Below are positions 47,570 through 61,741 of a DNA stretch of 64,000 nt, piece by piece. Both the position numbers and the translations under genes were made by a program. Position 1 is the first letter of the stretch, and every line of letters starts with the position of its first letter. The notes beneath the pieces are model-generated. The model did no database searches, was not told the DNA's origin, and saw only the letters and a list, made by a program, of their open reading frames with translations. The DNA lies in contig NC_092577.1 in assembly GCF_037975245.1 (NCBI RefSeq), forward strand, positions 22,718,398 to 22,782,397, written 5' to 3'. Source of the stretch: Apostichopus japonicus (lineage: Eukaryota; Echinodermata; Holothuroidea; Aspidochirotida; Stichopodidae).

Positions 47570-47793
47570 TTTCTTTTTCTAATTAGAACACTGTCTTGCC
47601 ACAAGGAAAGCGATTTGAAAATCGAATATATTAATAAATAACTCGATTGTTTTTATATATTAGAATTTAATACATATATATGTGAAATATAGATTAACTT
47701 AATATATATTAAATACATTCATGTATAATATATACATTAAATCCACTCATCATAACCTACCAAACAACTAGCCTGCATTTCACCTCTTGTAAT

Positions 47794-48494
47794 GTCTACG
47801 GCCACATCACGTTCAATATACCGGTTCTCGTCCAATCACCGAAGTCAAGCAACGTAGAGCGCAGTCAGTACTAAGGTGGGTGACCGCCTGGGAATACTGG
47901 GTGCCGTAGGCTTTTATTTTCCTAATTGATAACACTATGTTGCCACGACGATGAAAAATTGAAATGGCCTACATTGACCTCTTGTTATGTCTACGGCCAT
48001 ATCACGTTGACTATACCGGTTCTCGTCCGATCGCCGAAGTCAAGCAACGTAGAGCGCAGTCAGTACTTGGATGGGTGACCGCCTGGGAATACTGGGTGCC
48101 GTAGGCTTTTATTTTCCTAATTGATAACACTATGTTGCCACGACGATGAAAAATTGAAATGGCCTACATTGACCTCTTGTTATGTCTACGGCCATATCAC
48201 GTTGACTATACCGGTTCTCGTCCGATCATCGAAGTCAAGCAACGTAGAGCGCAGTCAGTACTTGGATGGGTGACCGCCTGGGAATACTGGGTGTCGTAGG
48301 CTGTTATTTTCATAATTGATAACACTATGTTGCCACGACGATGAGAAATTGAAATGGCCTCCATTGACCTCTTATGTAAACGGCCATATCACGTTGACTA
48401 TACCGGTTCTCGTCCGATCACCGAAGTCAAGCAACGTAGAGCGCAGTCAGTACTTGGATGGGTGACCGCCTGGGAATACTGGGTGCCGTAGGCC
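47794..48494 (+). rRNA. 5S cluster of 4, V-A41 lead, K end
   Basis: 47794 V-A41, 47989 A45G, 48184 C46T/C111T, 48376 K. Confidence 0.9.
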
Positions 48495-48718
48495 TTCCTT
48501 TTCCTAATTAGAACACTGTCTTGCCACAAGGAAAGCGATTTGAAAATCGAATATATTAATAAATAACTCGATTGTTTTTATATATTAGAATTTAATACAT
48601 ATATATGTGAAATATAGATTAACTTAATATATATTAAATACATTCATGTATAATATATACATTAAATCCACTCATCATAACCTACCAAACAACTAGCCTG
48701 CATTTCACCTCTTGTAAT

Positions 48719-49419
48719 GTCTACGGCCACATCACGTTCAATATACCGGTTCTCGTCCGATCAGGTAAGTCAAGCAACGTAGAGCGCAGTCAGTACTAAG
48801 GTGGGTGACCGCCTGGGAATACTGGGTGCCGTAGGCTTTTATTTTCCTAATTGATAACACTATGTTGCCACGACGATGAAAAATTGAAATGGCCTACATT
48901 GACCTCTTGTTATGTCTACGGCCATATCACGTTGACTATACCGGTTCTCGTCCGATCACCGAAGTCAAGCAACGTAGAGCGCAGTCAGTACTTGGATGGG
49001 TGACCGCCTGGGAATACTGGGTGTCGTAGGCTGTTATTTTCATAATTGATAACACTATGTTGCCACGACGATGAGAAATTGAAATGGCCTCCATTGACCT
49101 CTTCTTATGTCTACGGCCATATCACGTTGACTATACCGGTTCTCGTCCGATCACCGAAGTCAAGCAACGTAGAGCGCAGTCAGTACTTGGATGGGTGACC
49201 GCCTAGGAATACTGGGTGCCGTAGGCTTTTACTTTCCTAATTGATAACACTATGTTGCCACGACGATGAGAAAGTGAAATGGCCTACATTGACCTCTTAT
49301 GTAAACGGCCATATCACGTTGACTATACCGGTTCTCGTCCGATCACCGAAGTCAAGCAACGTAGAGCGCAGTCAGTACTTGGATGGGTGACCGCCTGGGA
49401 ATACTGGGTGCCGTAGGCC
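48719..49419 (+). rRNA. 5S cluster of 4, V-donor lead, K end
   Basis: 48719 V-donor, 48914 C111T, 49109 G97A, 49301 K. Confidence 0.9.
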
Positions 49420-49643
49420 TTCCTTTTCCTAATTAGAACACTGTCTTGCCACAAGGAAAGCGATTTGAAAATCGAATATATTAATAAATAACTCGATTGT
49501 TTTTATATATTAGAATTTAATACATATATATGTGAAATATAGATTAACTTAATATATATTAAATACATTCATGTATAATATATACATTAAATCCACTCAT
49601 CATAACCTACCAAACAACTAGCCTGCATTTCACCTCTTGTAAT

Positions 49644-49957
49644 GTCTACGGCCACATCACGTTCAATATACCGGTTCTCGTCCGATCAGGTAAGTCAAGC
49701 AACGTAGAGCGCAGTCAGTACTAAGGTGGGTGACCGCCTGGGAATACTGGGTGCCGTAGGCTTTTATTTTCCTAATTGATAACACTATGTTGCCACGACG
49801 ATGAAAAATTGAAATGGCCTACATTGACCTCTTGTTATGTCTACGGCCATATCACGTTGACGATACCGGTTCTCGTCCGATCACCGAAGTCAAGCAACGT
49901 AGAGCGCAGTCAGTACTTGGATGGGTAACCGCCCGGGAATACTGGGTGCCGTAGGCC
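49644..49957 (+). rRNA. 5S cluster of 2, V-donor lead
   Basis: 49644 V-donor; 49839 with T24G, G89A and T96C, as at 20674. Confidence 0.9.
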
Positions 49958-50181
49958 TTTCTTTTTCTAATTAGAACACTGTCTTGCCACAAGGAAAGCG
50001 ATTTGAAAATCGAATATATTAATAAATAACTCGATTGTTTTTATATATTAGAATTTAATACATATATATGTGAAATATAGATTAACTTAATATATATTAA
50101 ATACATTCATGTATAATATATACATTAAATCCACTCATCATAACCTACCAAACAACTAGCCTGCATTTCACCTCTTGTAAT

Positions 50182-51470
50182 GTCTACGGCCACATCACGT
50201 TCAATATACCGGTTCTCGTCCGATCAGGTAAGTCAAGCAACGTAGAGCGCAGTCAGTAGTAAGGTGGGTGACCGCCTGGGAATACTGGGTGCCGTAGGCT
50301 TTTATTTTCACAATTGATAACACTATGTTGCCACGACGATGAGAAATTGAAATGGCCTACATTGACCTCTTGTTATGTCTACGGCCATATCACGTTGACT
50401 ATACCGGTTCTCGTCCGATGACCGAAGTCAAGCAACGTAGAGCGCAGTCAGTACTTGGATGGGTGACCGCCTGGGAATACTGGGTGCCGTAGGCTTTTAT
50501 TTTCCTAATTGATGACACTATGTTGCCACGACGATGAGAAATTGAAATGGCCTACATTGACCTCTTCTTATGTCTACGGCCACATCACGTTGACTATACC
50601 GGTTCTCGTCCGATCACCGAAGTCAAGCAACGTAGAGCGCAGTCAGTACTTGGATGGATGACCGCCTGGGAATACTGGGTGTCGTAGGCTTTTATTTTCC
50701 TAATTGATAACACTATGTTGCCACGACGATGAGAAATTGAAATGGCCTACATTGACCTCTTGTTATGTCTACGGCCATATCACGTTGACTATACCGGTTC
50801 TCGTCCGATCACCGAAGTCAAGCAACGTAGAGCGCAGTCAGTACTTGGATGGGTGACCCCCTGGGAATACTGGGTGCCGTAGGCTTTTATTTTCCTAATT
50901 GATAACACTATGTTGCCACGACGATGAAAAATTGAAATGGCCTACATTGACCTCTTGTTATGTCTACGGCCATATCACGTTGACTATACCGGTTCTCGTC
51001 CGATCACCGAAGTCAAGCAACGAAGAGCGCAGTCAGTACTTGGATGGATGACCGCCTGGGAATACTGGGTGTCGTAGGCTTTTATTTTCATAATTGATAA
51101 CACTATGTTGCCACGACGATGAGAAATTGAAATGGCCTACATTGACCTCTTGTTATGTCTACGGCCATATCACGTTGACTATACCGGTTCTCGTCCGATC
51201 ACCGAAGTCAAGCAACGTAGAGCGCAGTCAGTACTTGGATGGGTGACCCCCTGGGAATACTGGGTGCCGTAGGCTTTTATTTTCCTAATTGATAACACTA
51301 TGTTGCCACGACGATGAAAAATTGAAATGGCCTACATTGACCTCTTGTTATGTCTACGGCCATATCACGTTGACTATACCGGTTCTCGTCCGATCACCGA
51401 AGTCAAGCAACGTAGAGCGCAGTCAGTACTTGGATGGGTGACCGCCTGGGAATACTGGGTGCCGTAGGCT
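50182..51470 (+). rRNA. 5S cluster of 7, longest run in the window
   Basis: 50182 V-donor (GTAGTAAGG), 50377 C44G, 50572 G87A/C111T, 50767 G93C, 50962 T62A/G87A/C111T, 51157 G93C, 51352 canonical. The extra pair relative to 21017-21915 has T62A and a TTTTCATAATTG spacer, so it is not a simple copy of its neighbours; it matches the gene type at 24713/54268. Confidence 0.9.
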
Positions 51471-51737
51471 TTTATTTTCCTAATTGATAACACTATGTTG
51501 CCACGACGATGAGAAATTGAAATGGCCTACATTGACCTCTTGTCACAAGGAAAGCGATTTGAAAATCCAATATATTTATAAATAACTACTTTGTTTTTAT
51601 GTATTAGAATTTTATACATATATATGTAAAATATAGATTAACATAATATATATTAAATCCATTCATGTATAATATATATATTAAATCAACTCATCATAAC
51701 CTACCACACAAGTAGTCTGCATTTCACCTCTTGTTAT

Positions 51738-51830
51738 GTCTACGGCCACATCACGTTGACGATACCGGTTCTCGTCCGATCACCGAAGTCAAGCAACGTA
51801 GAGCGCAGTCAGTACTGGGTGCCGTAGGCT
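51738..51830 (+). pseudogene. delta26 5S gene
   Basis: Pairs with 22183, including the CTTTGATTTTCC spacer change. Confidence 0.87.
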
Positions 51831-52094
51831 TTGATTTTCCCAATTGATAACACTATGTTGCCACGACGATGAGAAATTGAAATGGCCTACATTGTCTTGC
51901 CACAAGGAAAGCGATTTGAAAATCGAATATATTTATAAATAACTACTTTGTTTTTATGTATTAGAATTTTATACATATATATGTAAAATATAGATTAACA
52001 TAATATATATTAAATCCATTCATGTATAATATATATATTAAATCAACTCATCATAACCTACCACACAAGTAGTCTGCATTTCACCTCTTGTAAT

Positions 52095-52577
52095 GTCTAC
52101 GGCCACATCACGTTGACGATACCGGTGCTCGTCCGATCACCGAAGTCAAGCAACGTAGAGCGCAGTCAGTACTTGGATGGGTGACCGCCTGGGAATACTG
52201 GGTGCCGTAGGCTTTTATTTTCCTAATTGATAACACTATGTTGCCACGACGATGAGAAAGTGAAATGGCCTACATTGACCTCTTGTTATGTCTACGGCCA
52301 TATCACGTTGACGATACCGGTTCTCGTCCGATCACCGAAGTCAAGCAACGTAGAGCGCAGTCAGAGCTGGGTGCCGTAGGCTTTTATTTTCCCAATTGAT
52401 AACACTATGTTGCCACGACGATGAGAAAGTGAAATGGCCTACATTGACCTCTTGTTATGTCTACGGCCATATCACGTTGACTATACCGGTTCTCGTCCGA
52501 TCACCGAAGTCAAGCAACGTAGAGCGCAGTCAGTACTTGGATGGGTGACCGCCTGGGAATACTGGGTGCCGTAGGCC
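52095..52577 (+). rRNA. 5S cluster of 3, middle copy delta26
   Basis: 52095 full (T33G), 52290 delta26 (CAGAGCTGGG), 52459 canonical with GGCC end. Confidence 0.9.
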
Positions 52578-52801
52578 TTTCTTTTTCTAATTAGAACACT
52601 GTCTTGCCACAAGGAAAGCGATTTGAAAATCGAATATATTAATAAATAACTCGATTGTTTTTATATATTAGAATTTAATACATATATATGTGAAATATAG
52701 ATTAACTTAATATATATTAAATACATTCATGTATAATATATACATTAAATCCACTCATCATAACCTACCAAACAACTAGCCTGCATTTCACCTCTTGTAA
52801 T

Positions 52802-53310
52802 GTCTACGGCCACATCACGTTCAATATACCGGTTCTCGTCCGATCAGGTAAGTCAAGCAACGTAGAGCGCAGTCAGTACTAAGGTGGGTGACCGCCTGGG
52901 AATACTGGGTGCCGTAGGCTTTTATTTTCACAATTGATAACACTATGTTGCCACGACGATGAGAAATTGAAATGGCCTACATTGACCTCTTCTTATGTCT
53001 ACGGCCATATCACGTTGACTATACCGGTTCTCGTCCGATCACCGAAGTCAAGCAACGTAGAGCGCAGTCAGTACTTGGATGGGTGACCGCCTGGGAATAC
53101 TGGGTGCCGTAGGCTTTTATTTTCCTAATTGATGACACTATGTTGCCACGACGATGAGAAATTGAAATGGCCTACATTGACCTCTTCTTATGTCTACGGC
53201 CACATCACGTTGACTATACCGGTTCTCGTCCGATCACCGAAGTCAAGCAACGTAGAGCGCAGTCAGTACTTGGATGGATGACCGCCTGGGAATACTGGGT
53301 GCCGTAGGCC
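52802..53310 (+). rRNA. 5S cluster of 3, V-donor lead
   Basis: 52802 V-donor, 52997 canonical, 53192 G87A. Confidence 0.9.
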
Positions 53311-53534
53311 TTTCTTTTTCTAATTAGAACACTGTCTTGCCACAAGGAAAGCGATTTGAAAATCGAATATATTAATAAATAACTCGATTGTTTTTATATA
53401 TTAGAATTTAATACATATATATGTGAAATATAGATTAACTTAATATATATTAAATACATTCATGTATAATATATACATTAAATCCACTCATCATAACCTA
53501 CCAAACAACTAGCCTGCATTTCACCTCTTGTAAT

Positions 53535-53848
53535 GTCTACGGCCACATCACGTTCAATATACCGGTTCTCGTCCGATCAGGTAAGTCAAGCAACGTAGAG
53601 CGCAGTCAGTACTAAGGTGGGTGACCGCCTGGGAATACTGGGTGCCGTAGGCTTTTATTTTCACAATTGATAACACTATGTTGCCACGACGATGAGAAAT
53701 TGAAATGGCCTCCATTGACCTCTTGTTATGTCTACGGCCATATCACGTTGACTATACCGGTTCTCGTCCGATCACCGAAGTCAAGCAACGTAGAGCGCAG
53801 TCAGTACTTGGATGGGTGACCGCCTGGGAATACTGGGTGCCGTAGGCC
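53535..53848 (+). rRNA. 5S cluster of 2, V-donor lead
   Basis: 53535 V-donor, 53730 canonical with weak end. Confidence 0.9.
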
Positions 53849-54072
53849 TTCCTTTTCCTAATTAGAACACTGTCTTGCCACAAGGAAAGCGATTTGAAAA
53901 TCGAATATATTAATAAATAACTCGATTGTTTTTATATATTAGAATTTAATACATATATATGTGAAATATAGATTAACTTAATATATATTAAATACATTCA
54001 TGTATAATATATACATTAAATCCACTCATCATAACCTACCAAACAACTAGCCTGCATTTCACCTCTTGTAAT

Positions 54073-54776
54073 GTCTACGGCCACATCACGTTCAATATAC
54101 CGGTTCTCGTCCGATCAGGTAAGTCAAGCAACGTAGAGCGCAGTCAGTACTAAGGTGGGTGACCGCCTGGGAATACTGGGTGCCGTAGGCTTTTATTTTC
54201 CTAATTGATAACACTATGTTGCCACGACGATGAAAAATTGAAATGGCCTACATTGACCTCTTGTTAAGTCTACGGCCATATCACGTTGACTATACCGGTT
54301 CTCGTCCGATCACCGAAGTCAAGCAACGAAGAGCGCAGTCAGTACTTGGATGGATGACCGCCTGGGAATACTGGGTGTCGTAGGCTTTTATTTTCATAAT
54401 TGATAACGCTATGTTGCCACGACGATGAGAAATTCAAATGGCCTACATTGACCTCTTGTTATGTCTACGGCCATATCACGTTGACTATACCGGTTCTCGT
54501 CCGATCACCGAAGTCAAGCAACGTAGAGCGCAGTCAGTACTTGGATGGGTGACCCCCTGGGAATACTGGGTGCCGTAGGCTTTTATTTTCCTAATTGATA
54601 ACACTATGTTGCCACGACGATGAAAAATTGAAATGGCCTACATTGACCTCTTGTTATGTCTACGGCCATATCACGTTGACTATACCGGTTCTCGTCCGAT
54701 CACCGAAGTCAAGCAACGTAGAGCGCAGTCAGTACTTGGATGGGTGACCGCCTGGGAATACTGGGTGCCGTAGGCT
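54073..54776 (+). rRNA. 5S cluster of 4, V-donor lead
   Basis: 54073 V-donor, 54268 T62A/G87A/C111T, 54463 G93C, 54658 canonical; carries the private changes of 24518-25221. Confidence 0.9.
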
Positions 54777-55043
54777 TTTATTTTCCTAATTGATAACACT
54801 ATATTGCCACGACGATGAGAAATTGAAATGGCCTACATTGACCTCTTGTCACAAGGAAAGCGATTTGAAAATCGAATATATTTATAAATAACTACTTTGT
54901 TTTTATGTATTAGAATTTTATACATATATATGTAAAATATAGATTAACATAATATATATTAAATCCATTCATGTATAATATATATATTAAATCAACTCAT
55001 CATAACCTACCACACAAGTAGTCTGCATTTCACCTCTTGTTAT

Positions 55044-55136
55044 GTCTACGGCCACATCACTTTGACGATACCGGTTCTCGTCCGATCACCGAAGTCAAGC
55101 AACGTAGAGCGCAGTCAGTACTGGGTGCCGTAGGCT
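55044..55136 (+). pseudogene. delta26 5S gene
   Basis: CACTTTGACG type; between beta spacers 54848 and 55200. Confidence 0.87.
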
Positions 55137-55400
55137 TTTATTTTCCCAATTGATAACACTATGTTGCCACGACGATGAGAAATTGAAATGGCCTACATTG
55201 TCTTGCCACAAGGAAAGCGATTTGAAAATCGAATATATTTATAAATAACTACTTTGTTTTTATGTATTAGAATTTTATACATATATATGTAAAATATAGA
55301 TTAACATAATATATATTAAATCCATTCATGTATAATATATATATTAAATCAACTCATCATAACCTACCACACAAGTAGTCTGCATTTCAGCTCTTGTTAT

Positions 55401-55883
55401 GTCTACGGCCACATCACGTTGACGATACCGGTGCTCGTCCGATCACCGAAGTCAAGCAACGTAGAGCGCAGTCAGTACTTGGATGGGTGACCGCCTGGGA
55501 ATACTAGGTGCCGTAGGCTTTTATTTTCCTAATTGATAACACTATGTTGCCACGACGATGAGAAATTGAAATGGCCTACATTGACCTCTTGTTATGTCTA
55601 CGGCCATATCACGTTGACGATACCGGTTCTCGTCCGATCACCGAAGTCAAGCAACGTAGAGCGCAGTCAGTACTGGGTGCCGTAGGCTTTTATTTTCACA
55701 ATTGATAACACTATGTTGCCACGACGATGAGAAAGTAAAATGGCCTACATTGACCTCTTGTTATGTCTACGGCCATATCACGTTGACTATACCGGTTCTC
55801 GTCCGATCACCGAAGTCAAGCAACGTAGAGCGCAGTCAGTACTTGGATGGGTGACCGCCTGGGAATACTGGGTGCCGTAGGCC
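55401..55883 (+). rRNA. 5S cluster of 3, middle copy delta26
   Basis: 55401 full with T33G and G106A, 55596 delta26 (CAGTACTGGG) followed by GAGAAAGTAAAATGG, 55765 canonical with GGCC end. Confidence 0.9.
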
Positions 55884-56107
55884 TTTCTTTTTCTAATTAG
55901 AACACTGTCTTGCCACAAGGAAAGCGATTTGAAAATCGAATATATTAATAAATAACTCGATTGTTTTTATATATTAGAATTTAATACATATATATGTGAA
56001 ATATAGATTAACTTAATATATATTAAATACATTCATGTATAATATATACATTAAATCCACTCATCATAACCTACCAAACAACTAGCCTGCATTTCACCTC
56101 TTGTAAT

Positions 56108-56616
56108 GTCTACGGCCACATCACGTTCAATATACCGGTTCTCGTCCGATCAGGTAAGTCAAGCAACGTAGAGCGCAGTCAGTACTAAGGTGGGTGACCG
56201 CCTGGGAATACTGGGTGCCGTAGGCTTTTATTTTCACAATTGATAACACTATGTTGCCACGACGATGAGAAATTGAAATGGCCTACATTGACCTCTTCTT
56301 ATGTCTACGGCCATATCACGTTGACTATACCGGTTCTCGTCCGATGACCGAAGTCAAGCAACGTAGAGCGCAGTCAGTACTTGGATGGGTGACCGCCTGG
56401 GAATACTGGGTGCCGTAGGCTTTTATTTTCCTAATTGATGACACTATGTTGCCACGACGATGAGAAATTGAAATGGCCTACATTGACCTCTTGTTATGTC
56501 TACGGCCACATCACGTTGACTATACCGGTTCTCGTCCGATCACCGAAGTCAAGCAACGTAGAGCGCAGTCAGTACTTGGATGGATGACCGCCTGGGAATA
56601 CTGGGTGCCGTAGGCC
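56108..56616 (+). rRNA. 5S cluster of 3, V-donor lead
   Basis: 56108 V-donor, 56303 C44G, 56498 G87A. Confidence 0.9.
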
Positions 56617-56840
56617 TTTCTTTTTCTAATTAGAACACTGTCTTGCCACAAGGAAAGCGATTTGAAAATCGAATATATTAATAAATAACTCGATTGTTTT
56701 TATATATTAGAATTTAATACATATATATGTGAAATATAGATTAACTTAATATATATTAAATACATTCATGTATAATATATACATTAAATCCACTCATCAT
56801 AACCTACCAAACAACTAGCCTGCATTTCACCTCTTGTAAT

Positions 56841-57348
56841 GTCTACGGCCACATCTCACGTTCAATATACCGGTTCTCGTCCGATCAGGTAAGTCAAGTA
56901 ACGTAGAGCGCAGTCAGTACTAAGGTGGGTGACCGCCTGGGAATACTGGGTGCCGTAGGCTTTTATTTTCACAATTGATAACACTATGTTGCCACGACGA
57001 TGAGAAATTGAAATGGCCTCCATTGACCTCTTCTTATGTCTACGGCCATATCACGTTGACTATACCGGTTCTCGTCCGATCACCGAAGTCAAGCAACGTA
57101 GAGCGCAGTCAGTACTTGGATGGGTGACCGCCTAGGAATACTGGGTGCCGTAGGCTTTTACTTTCCTAATTGATAACACTATGTTGCCACGACGATGAGA
57201 AAGTGAAATGGCCTACATTGACCTCTTATGTAAACGGCCATATCACGTTGACTATACCGGTTCTCGTCCGATCACCGAAGTCAAGCAACGTAGAGCGCAG
57301 TCAGTACTTGGATGGGTGACCGCCTGGGAATACTGGGTGCCGTAGGCC
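56841..57348 (+). rRNA. 5S cluster of 3, TC-insertion V lead, K end
   Basis: 56841 V-donor with TC insertion, 57038 G97A, 57230 K. Corresponds to the first part of the fused cluster 27286-28180. Confidence 0.9.
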
Positions 57349-57572
57349 TTCCTTTTCCTAATAAGAACACTGTCTTGCCACAAGGAAAGCGATTTGAAAA
57401 TCGAATATATTAATAAATAACTCGATTGTTTTTATATATTAGAATTTAATACATATATATGTGAAATATAGATTAACCTAATATATATTAAATACATTCA
57501 TGTATAATATATACAATAAATCCACTCATCATAACCTACCAAACAACTAGCCTGCATTTCACCTCTTGTAAT

Positions 57573-58078
57573 GTCTACGGCCACATCACGTTCAATATAC
57601 CGGTTCTCGTCCGATCAGGTAAGTCAAGCAACGTAGAGCGCAGTCAGTACTAAGGTGGGTGACCGCCTGGGAATACTGGGTGCCGTAGGCTTTTATTTTC
57701 CTAATTGATAACACTATGTTGCCACGACGATGAAAAATTGAAATGGCCTACATTGACCTCTTGTTATGTCTACGGCCATATCACGTTGACTATACCGGTT
57801 CACGTCCGATCACCGAAGTCAAGCAACGTAGAGCGCAGTCAGTACTTGGATGGGTGACCGCCTGGGAATACTGGGTGCCGTAGGCTTTTATTTTCCTAAT
57901 TGATAACACTATGTTGCCACGACGATGAGAAAGTGAAATGGCCTACATTGACCTCTTATGTAAACGGCCATATCACGTTGACTATACCGGTTCTCGTCCG
58001 ATCACCGAAGTCAAGCAACGTAGAGCGCAGTCAGTACTTGGATGGGTGACCGCCTGGGAATACTGGGTGCCGTAGGCC
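57573..58078 (+). rRNA. 5S cluster of 3, V-donor lead, K end
   Basis: 57573 V-donor, 57768 with TTCACGTCCG, 57960 K. Its alpha spacer (57372) shares three private changes with 34284. Confidence 0.9.
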
Positions 58079-58302
58079 TTCCTTTTCCTAATTAGAACAC
58101 TGTCTTGCCACAAGGAAAGCGATTTGAAAATCGAATATATTAATAAATAACTCGATTGTTTTTATATATTAGAATTTAATACATATATATGTGAAATATA
58201 GATTAACTTAATATATATTAAATACATTCATGTATAATATATACATTAAATCCACTCATCATAACCTACCAAACAACTAGCCTGCATTTCACCTCTTGTA
58301 AT

Positions 58303-58811
58303 GTCTACGGCCACATCACGTTCAATATACCGGTTCTCGTCCGATCAGGTAAGTCAAGCAACGTAGAGCGCAGTCAGTACTAAGGTGGGTGACCGCCTGG
58401 GAATACTGGGTGCCGTAGGCTTTTATTTTCCTAATTGATAACACTATGTTGCCACGACGATGAAAAATTGAAATGGCCTACATTGACCTCTTGTTATGTC
58501 TACGGCCATATCACGTTGACTATACCGGTTCTCGTCCGATCATCGAAGTCAAGCAACGTAGAGCGCAGTCAGTACTTGGATGGGTGACCGCCTGGGAATA
58601 CTGGGTGTCGTAGGCTGTTATTTTCATAATTGATAACACTATGTTGCCACGACGATGAGAAATTGAAATGACCTACATTGACCTCTTGTTGTGTCTACGG
58701 CCATATCACGTTGACTATACCGGTTCTCGTCCGATCACCGAAGTCAAGCAACGTAGAGCGCAGTCAGTACTTGGATGGGTGACCGCCTGGGAATACTGGG
58801 TGCCGTAGGCC
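58303..58811 (+). rRNA. 5S cluster of 3, V-donor lead
   Basis: 58303 V-donor, 58498 C46T/C111T, 58693 canonical with GGCC end. Confidence 0.9.
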
Positions 58812-59035
58812 TTTCTTTTTCTAATTAGAACACTGTCTTGCCACAAGGAAAGCGATTTGAAAATCGAATATATTAATAAATAACTCGATTGTTTTTATAT
58901 ATTAGAATTTAATACATATATATGTGAAATATAGATTAACTTAATATATATTAAATACATTCATGTATAATATATACATTAAATCCACTCATCATAACCT
59001 ACCAAACAACTAGCCTGCATTTCACCTCTTGTAAT

Positions 59036-59543
59036 GTCTACGGCCACATCTCACGTTCAATATACCGGTTCTCGTCCGATCAGGTAAGTCAAGTAACGTA
59101 GAGCGCAGTCAGTACTAAGGTGGGTGACCGCCTGGGAATACTGGGTGCCGTAGGCTTTTATTTTCACAATTGATAACACTATGTTGCCACGACGATGAGA
59201 AATTGAAATGGCCTCCATTGACCTCTTGTTATGTCTACGGCCATATCACGTTGGCTATACCGGTTCTCGTCCGATCACCGAAGTCAAGCAACGTAGAGCG
59301 CAGTCAGTACTTGGATGGGTGACCGCCTAGGAATACTGGGTGCCGTAGGCTTTTACTTTCCTAATTGATAACACTATGTTGCCACGACGATGAGAAATTG
59401 AAATGGCCTACATTGACCTCTTATGTAAACGGCCATATCACGTTGACTATACCGGTTCTCGTCCGATCACCGAAGTCAAGCAACGTAGAGCGCAGTCAGT
59501 ACTTGGATGGGTGACCGCCTGGGAATACTGGGTGCCGTAGGCC
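59036..59543 (+). rRNA. 5S cluster of 3, TC-insertion V lead, K end
   Basis: 59036 V-donor with TC insertion, 59233 G97A with TTGGCTATACC, 59425 K. Confidence 0.9.
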
Positions 59544-59767
59544 TTCCTTTTCCTAATTAGAACACTGTCTTGCCACAAGGAAAGCGATTTGAAAATCGAA
59601 TATATTAATAAATAACTCGATTGTTTTTATATATTAGAATTTAATACATATATATGTGAAATATAGATTAACTTAATATATATTAAATACATTCATGTAT
59701 AATATATACATTAAATCCACTCATCATAACCTACCAAACAACTAGCCTGCATTTCACCTCTTGTAAT

Positions 59768-60273
59768 GTCTACGGCCACATCACGTTCAATATACCGGTT
59801 CTCGTCCGATCAGGTAAGTCAAGCAATGTAGAGCGCAGTCAGTACTAAGGTGGGTGACCGCCTGGGAATACTGGGTGCCGTAGGCTTTTATTTTCCTAAT
59901 TGATAACACTATGTTGCCACGACGATTAAAAATTGAAATGGCCTACATTGACCTCTTGTTATGTCTACGGCCATATCACGTTGACTATACCGGTTCTCGT
60001 CCGATCACCGAAGTCAAGCAACGTAGAGCGCAGTCAGTACTTGGATGGGTGACCGCCTGGGAATACTGGGTGCCGTAGGCTTTTATTTTCCTAATTGATA
60101 ACACTATGTTGCCACGACGATGAGAAAGTGAAATGGCCTACATTGACCTCTTATGTAAACGGCCATATCACGTTGACTATACCGGTTCTCGTCCGATCAC
60201 CGAAGTCAAGCAACGTAGAGCGCAGTCAGTACTTGGATGGGTGACCGCCTGGGAATACTGGGTGCCGTAGGCC
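59768..60273 (+). rRNA. 5S cluster of 3, V-donor lead, K end
   Basis: 59768 V-donor (C60T), followed by a spacer with private GACGATTAAAAATTG; 59963 canonical; 60155 K. Confidence 0.9.
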
Positions 60274-60497
60274 TTCCTTTTCCTAATTAGAACACTGTCT
60301 TGCCACAAGGAAAGCGATTTGAAAATCGAATATATTAATAAATAACTCGATTGTTTTTATATATTAGAATTTAATACATATATATGTGAAATATAGATTA
60401 ACTTAATATATATTAAATACATTCATGTATAATATATACATTAAATCCACTCATCATAACCTACCAAACAACTAGCCTGCATTTCACCTCTTGTAAT

Positions 60498-61006
60498 GTC
60501 TACGGCCACATCACGTTCAATATACCGGTTCTCGTCCGATCACCGAAGTCAAGCAACGTAGAGCGCAGTCAGTACTTGGATGGGTGACCGCCTGGGAATA
60601 CCGGGTGCCGTAGGCTTTTATTTTCCTAATTGATAACACTATGTTGCCACGACGATGAAAAATTGAAATGGCCTACATTGACCTCTTGTTATGTCTACGG
60701 CCATATCACGTTGACTATACCGGTTCTCGTCCGATCACCGAAGTCAAGCAACGTAGAGCGCAGTCAGTACTTGGATGGGTGACCGCCTGGGAATACTGGG
60801 TGTCGTAGGCTGTTATTTTCCTAATTGATAACACTATGTTGCCACGACGATGAGAAATTGAAATGGCCTACATTGACCTCTTGTTATGTCTACGGCCATA
60901 TCACGTTGACTATACCGGTTCTCGTCCGATCACCGAAGTCAAGCAACGTAGAGCGCAGTCAGTACTTGGATGGGTGACCGCCTGGGAATACTGGGTGCCG
61001 CAGGCC
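60498..61006 (+). rRNA. 5S cluster of 3 with chimeric lead
   Basis: 60498 V 5' part with canonical remainder and T105C, 60693 C111T, 60888 T114C; the same as 30600-31108. Confidence 0.9.
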
Positions 61007-61230
61007 TTTCTTTTTCTAATTAGAACACTGTCTTGCCACAAGGAAAGCGATTTGAAAATCGAATATATTAATAAATAACTCGATTGTTTTTATATATTAG
61101 AATTTAATACATATATATGTGAAATATAGATTAACTTAATATATATTAAATACATTCATGTATAATATATACATTAAATCCACTCATTATAACCTACCAA
61201 ACAACTAGCCTGCATTTCACCTCTTGTAAT

Positions 61231-61741
61231 GTCTACGGCCACATCTCACGTTCAATATACCGGTTCTCGTCCGATCAGGTAAGTCAAGTAACGTAGAGCG
61301 CAGTCAGTACTAAGGTGAGTGACCGCCTGGGAATACTGGGTGCCGTAGGCTTTTATTTTCACAATTGATAACACTATGTTGCCACGACGATGAGAAATTG
61401 AAATGGCCTCCATTTACCTCTTCTTATGTCTACGGCCATATCACGTTGACTATACCGGTTCTCGTCCGATCACCGAAGTCAAGCAACGTAGAGCGCAGTC
61501 AGTACTTGGATGGGTGACCGCCTGGGAATACTGGGTGCCGTAGGCTTTTATTTTCCTAATTGATAACACTATGTTGCCACGACGATGAAAAATTGAAATG
61601 GCCTACATTGACCTCTTGTTATGTCTACGGCCATATCACGTTGACTATACCGGTTCTCGTCCGATCACCGAAGTCAAGCAACGTAGAGCGCAGTCAGTAC
61701 TTGGATGGGTGACCGCCTGGGAATACTGGGTGTCGTAGGCT
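61231..61741 (+). rRNA. 5S cluster of 3, TC-insertion V lead, into beta spacer
   Basis: 61231 V-donor with TC insertion and G86A, 61428 canonical, 61623 C111T. Confidence 0.9.
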
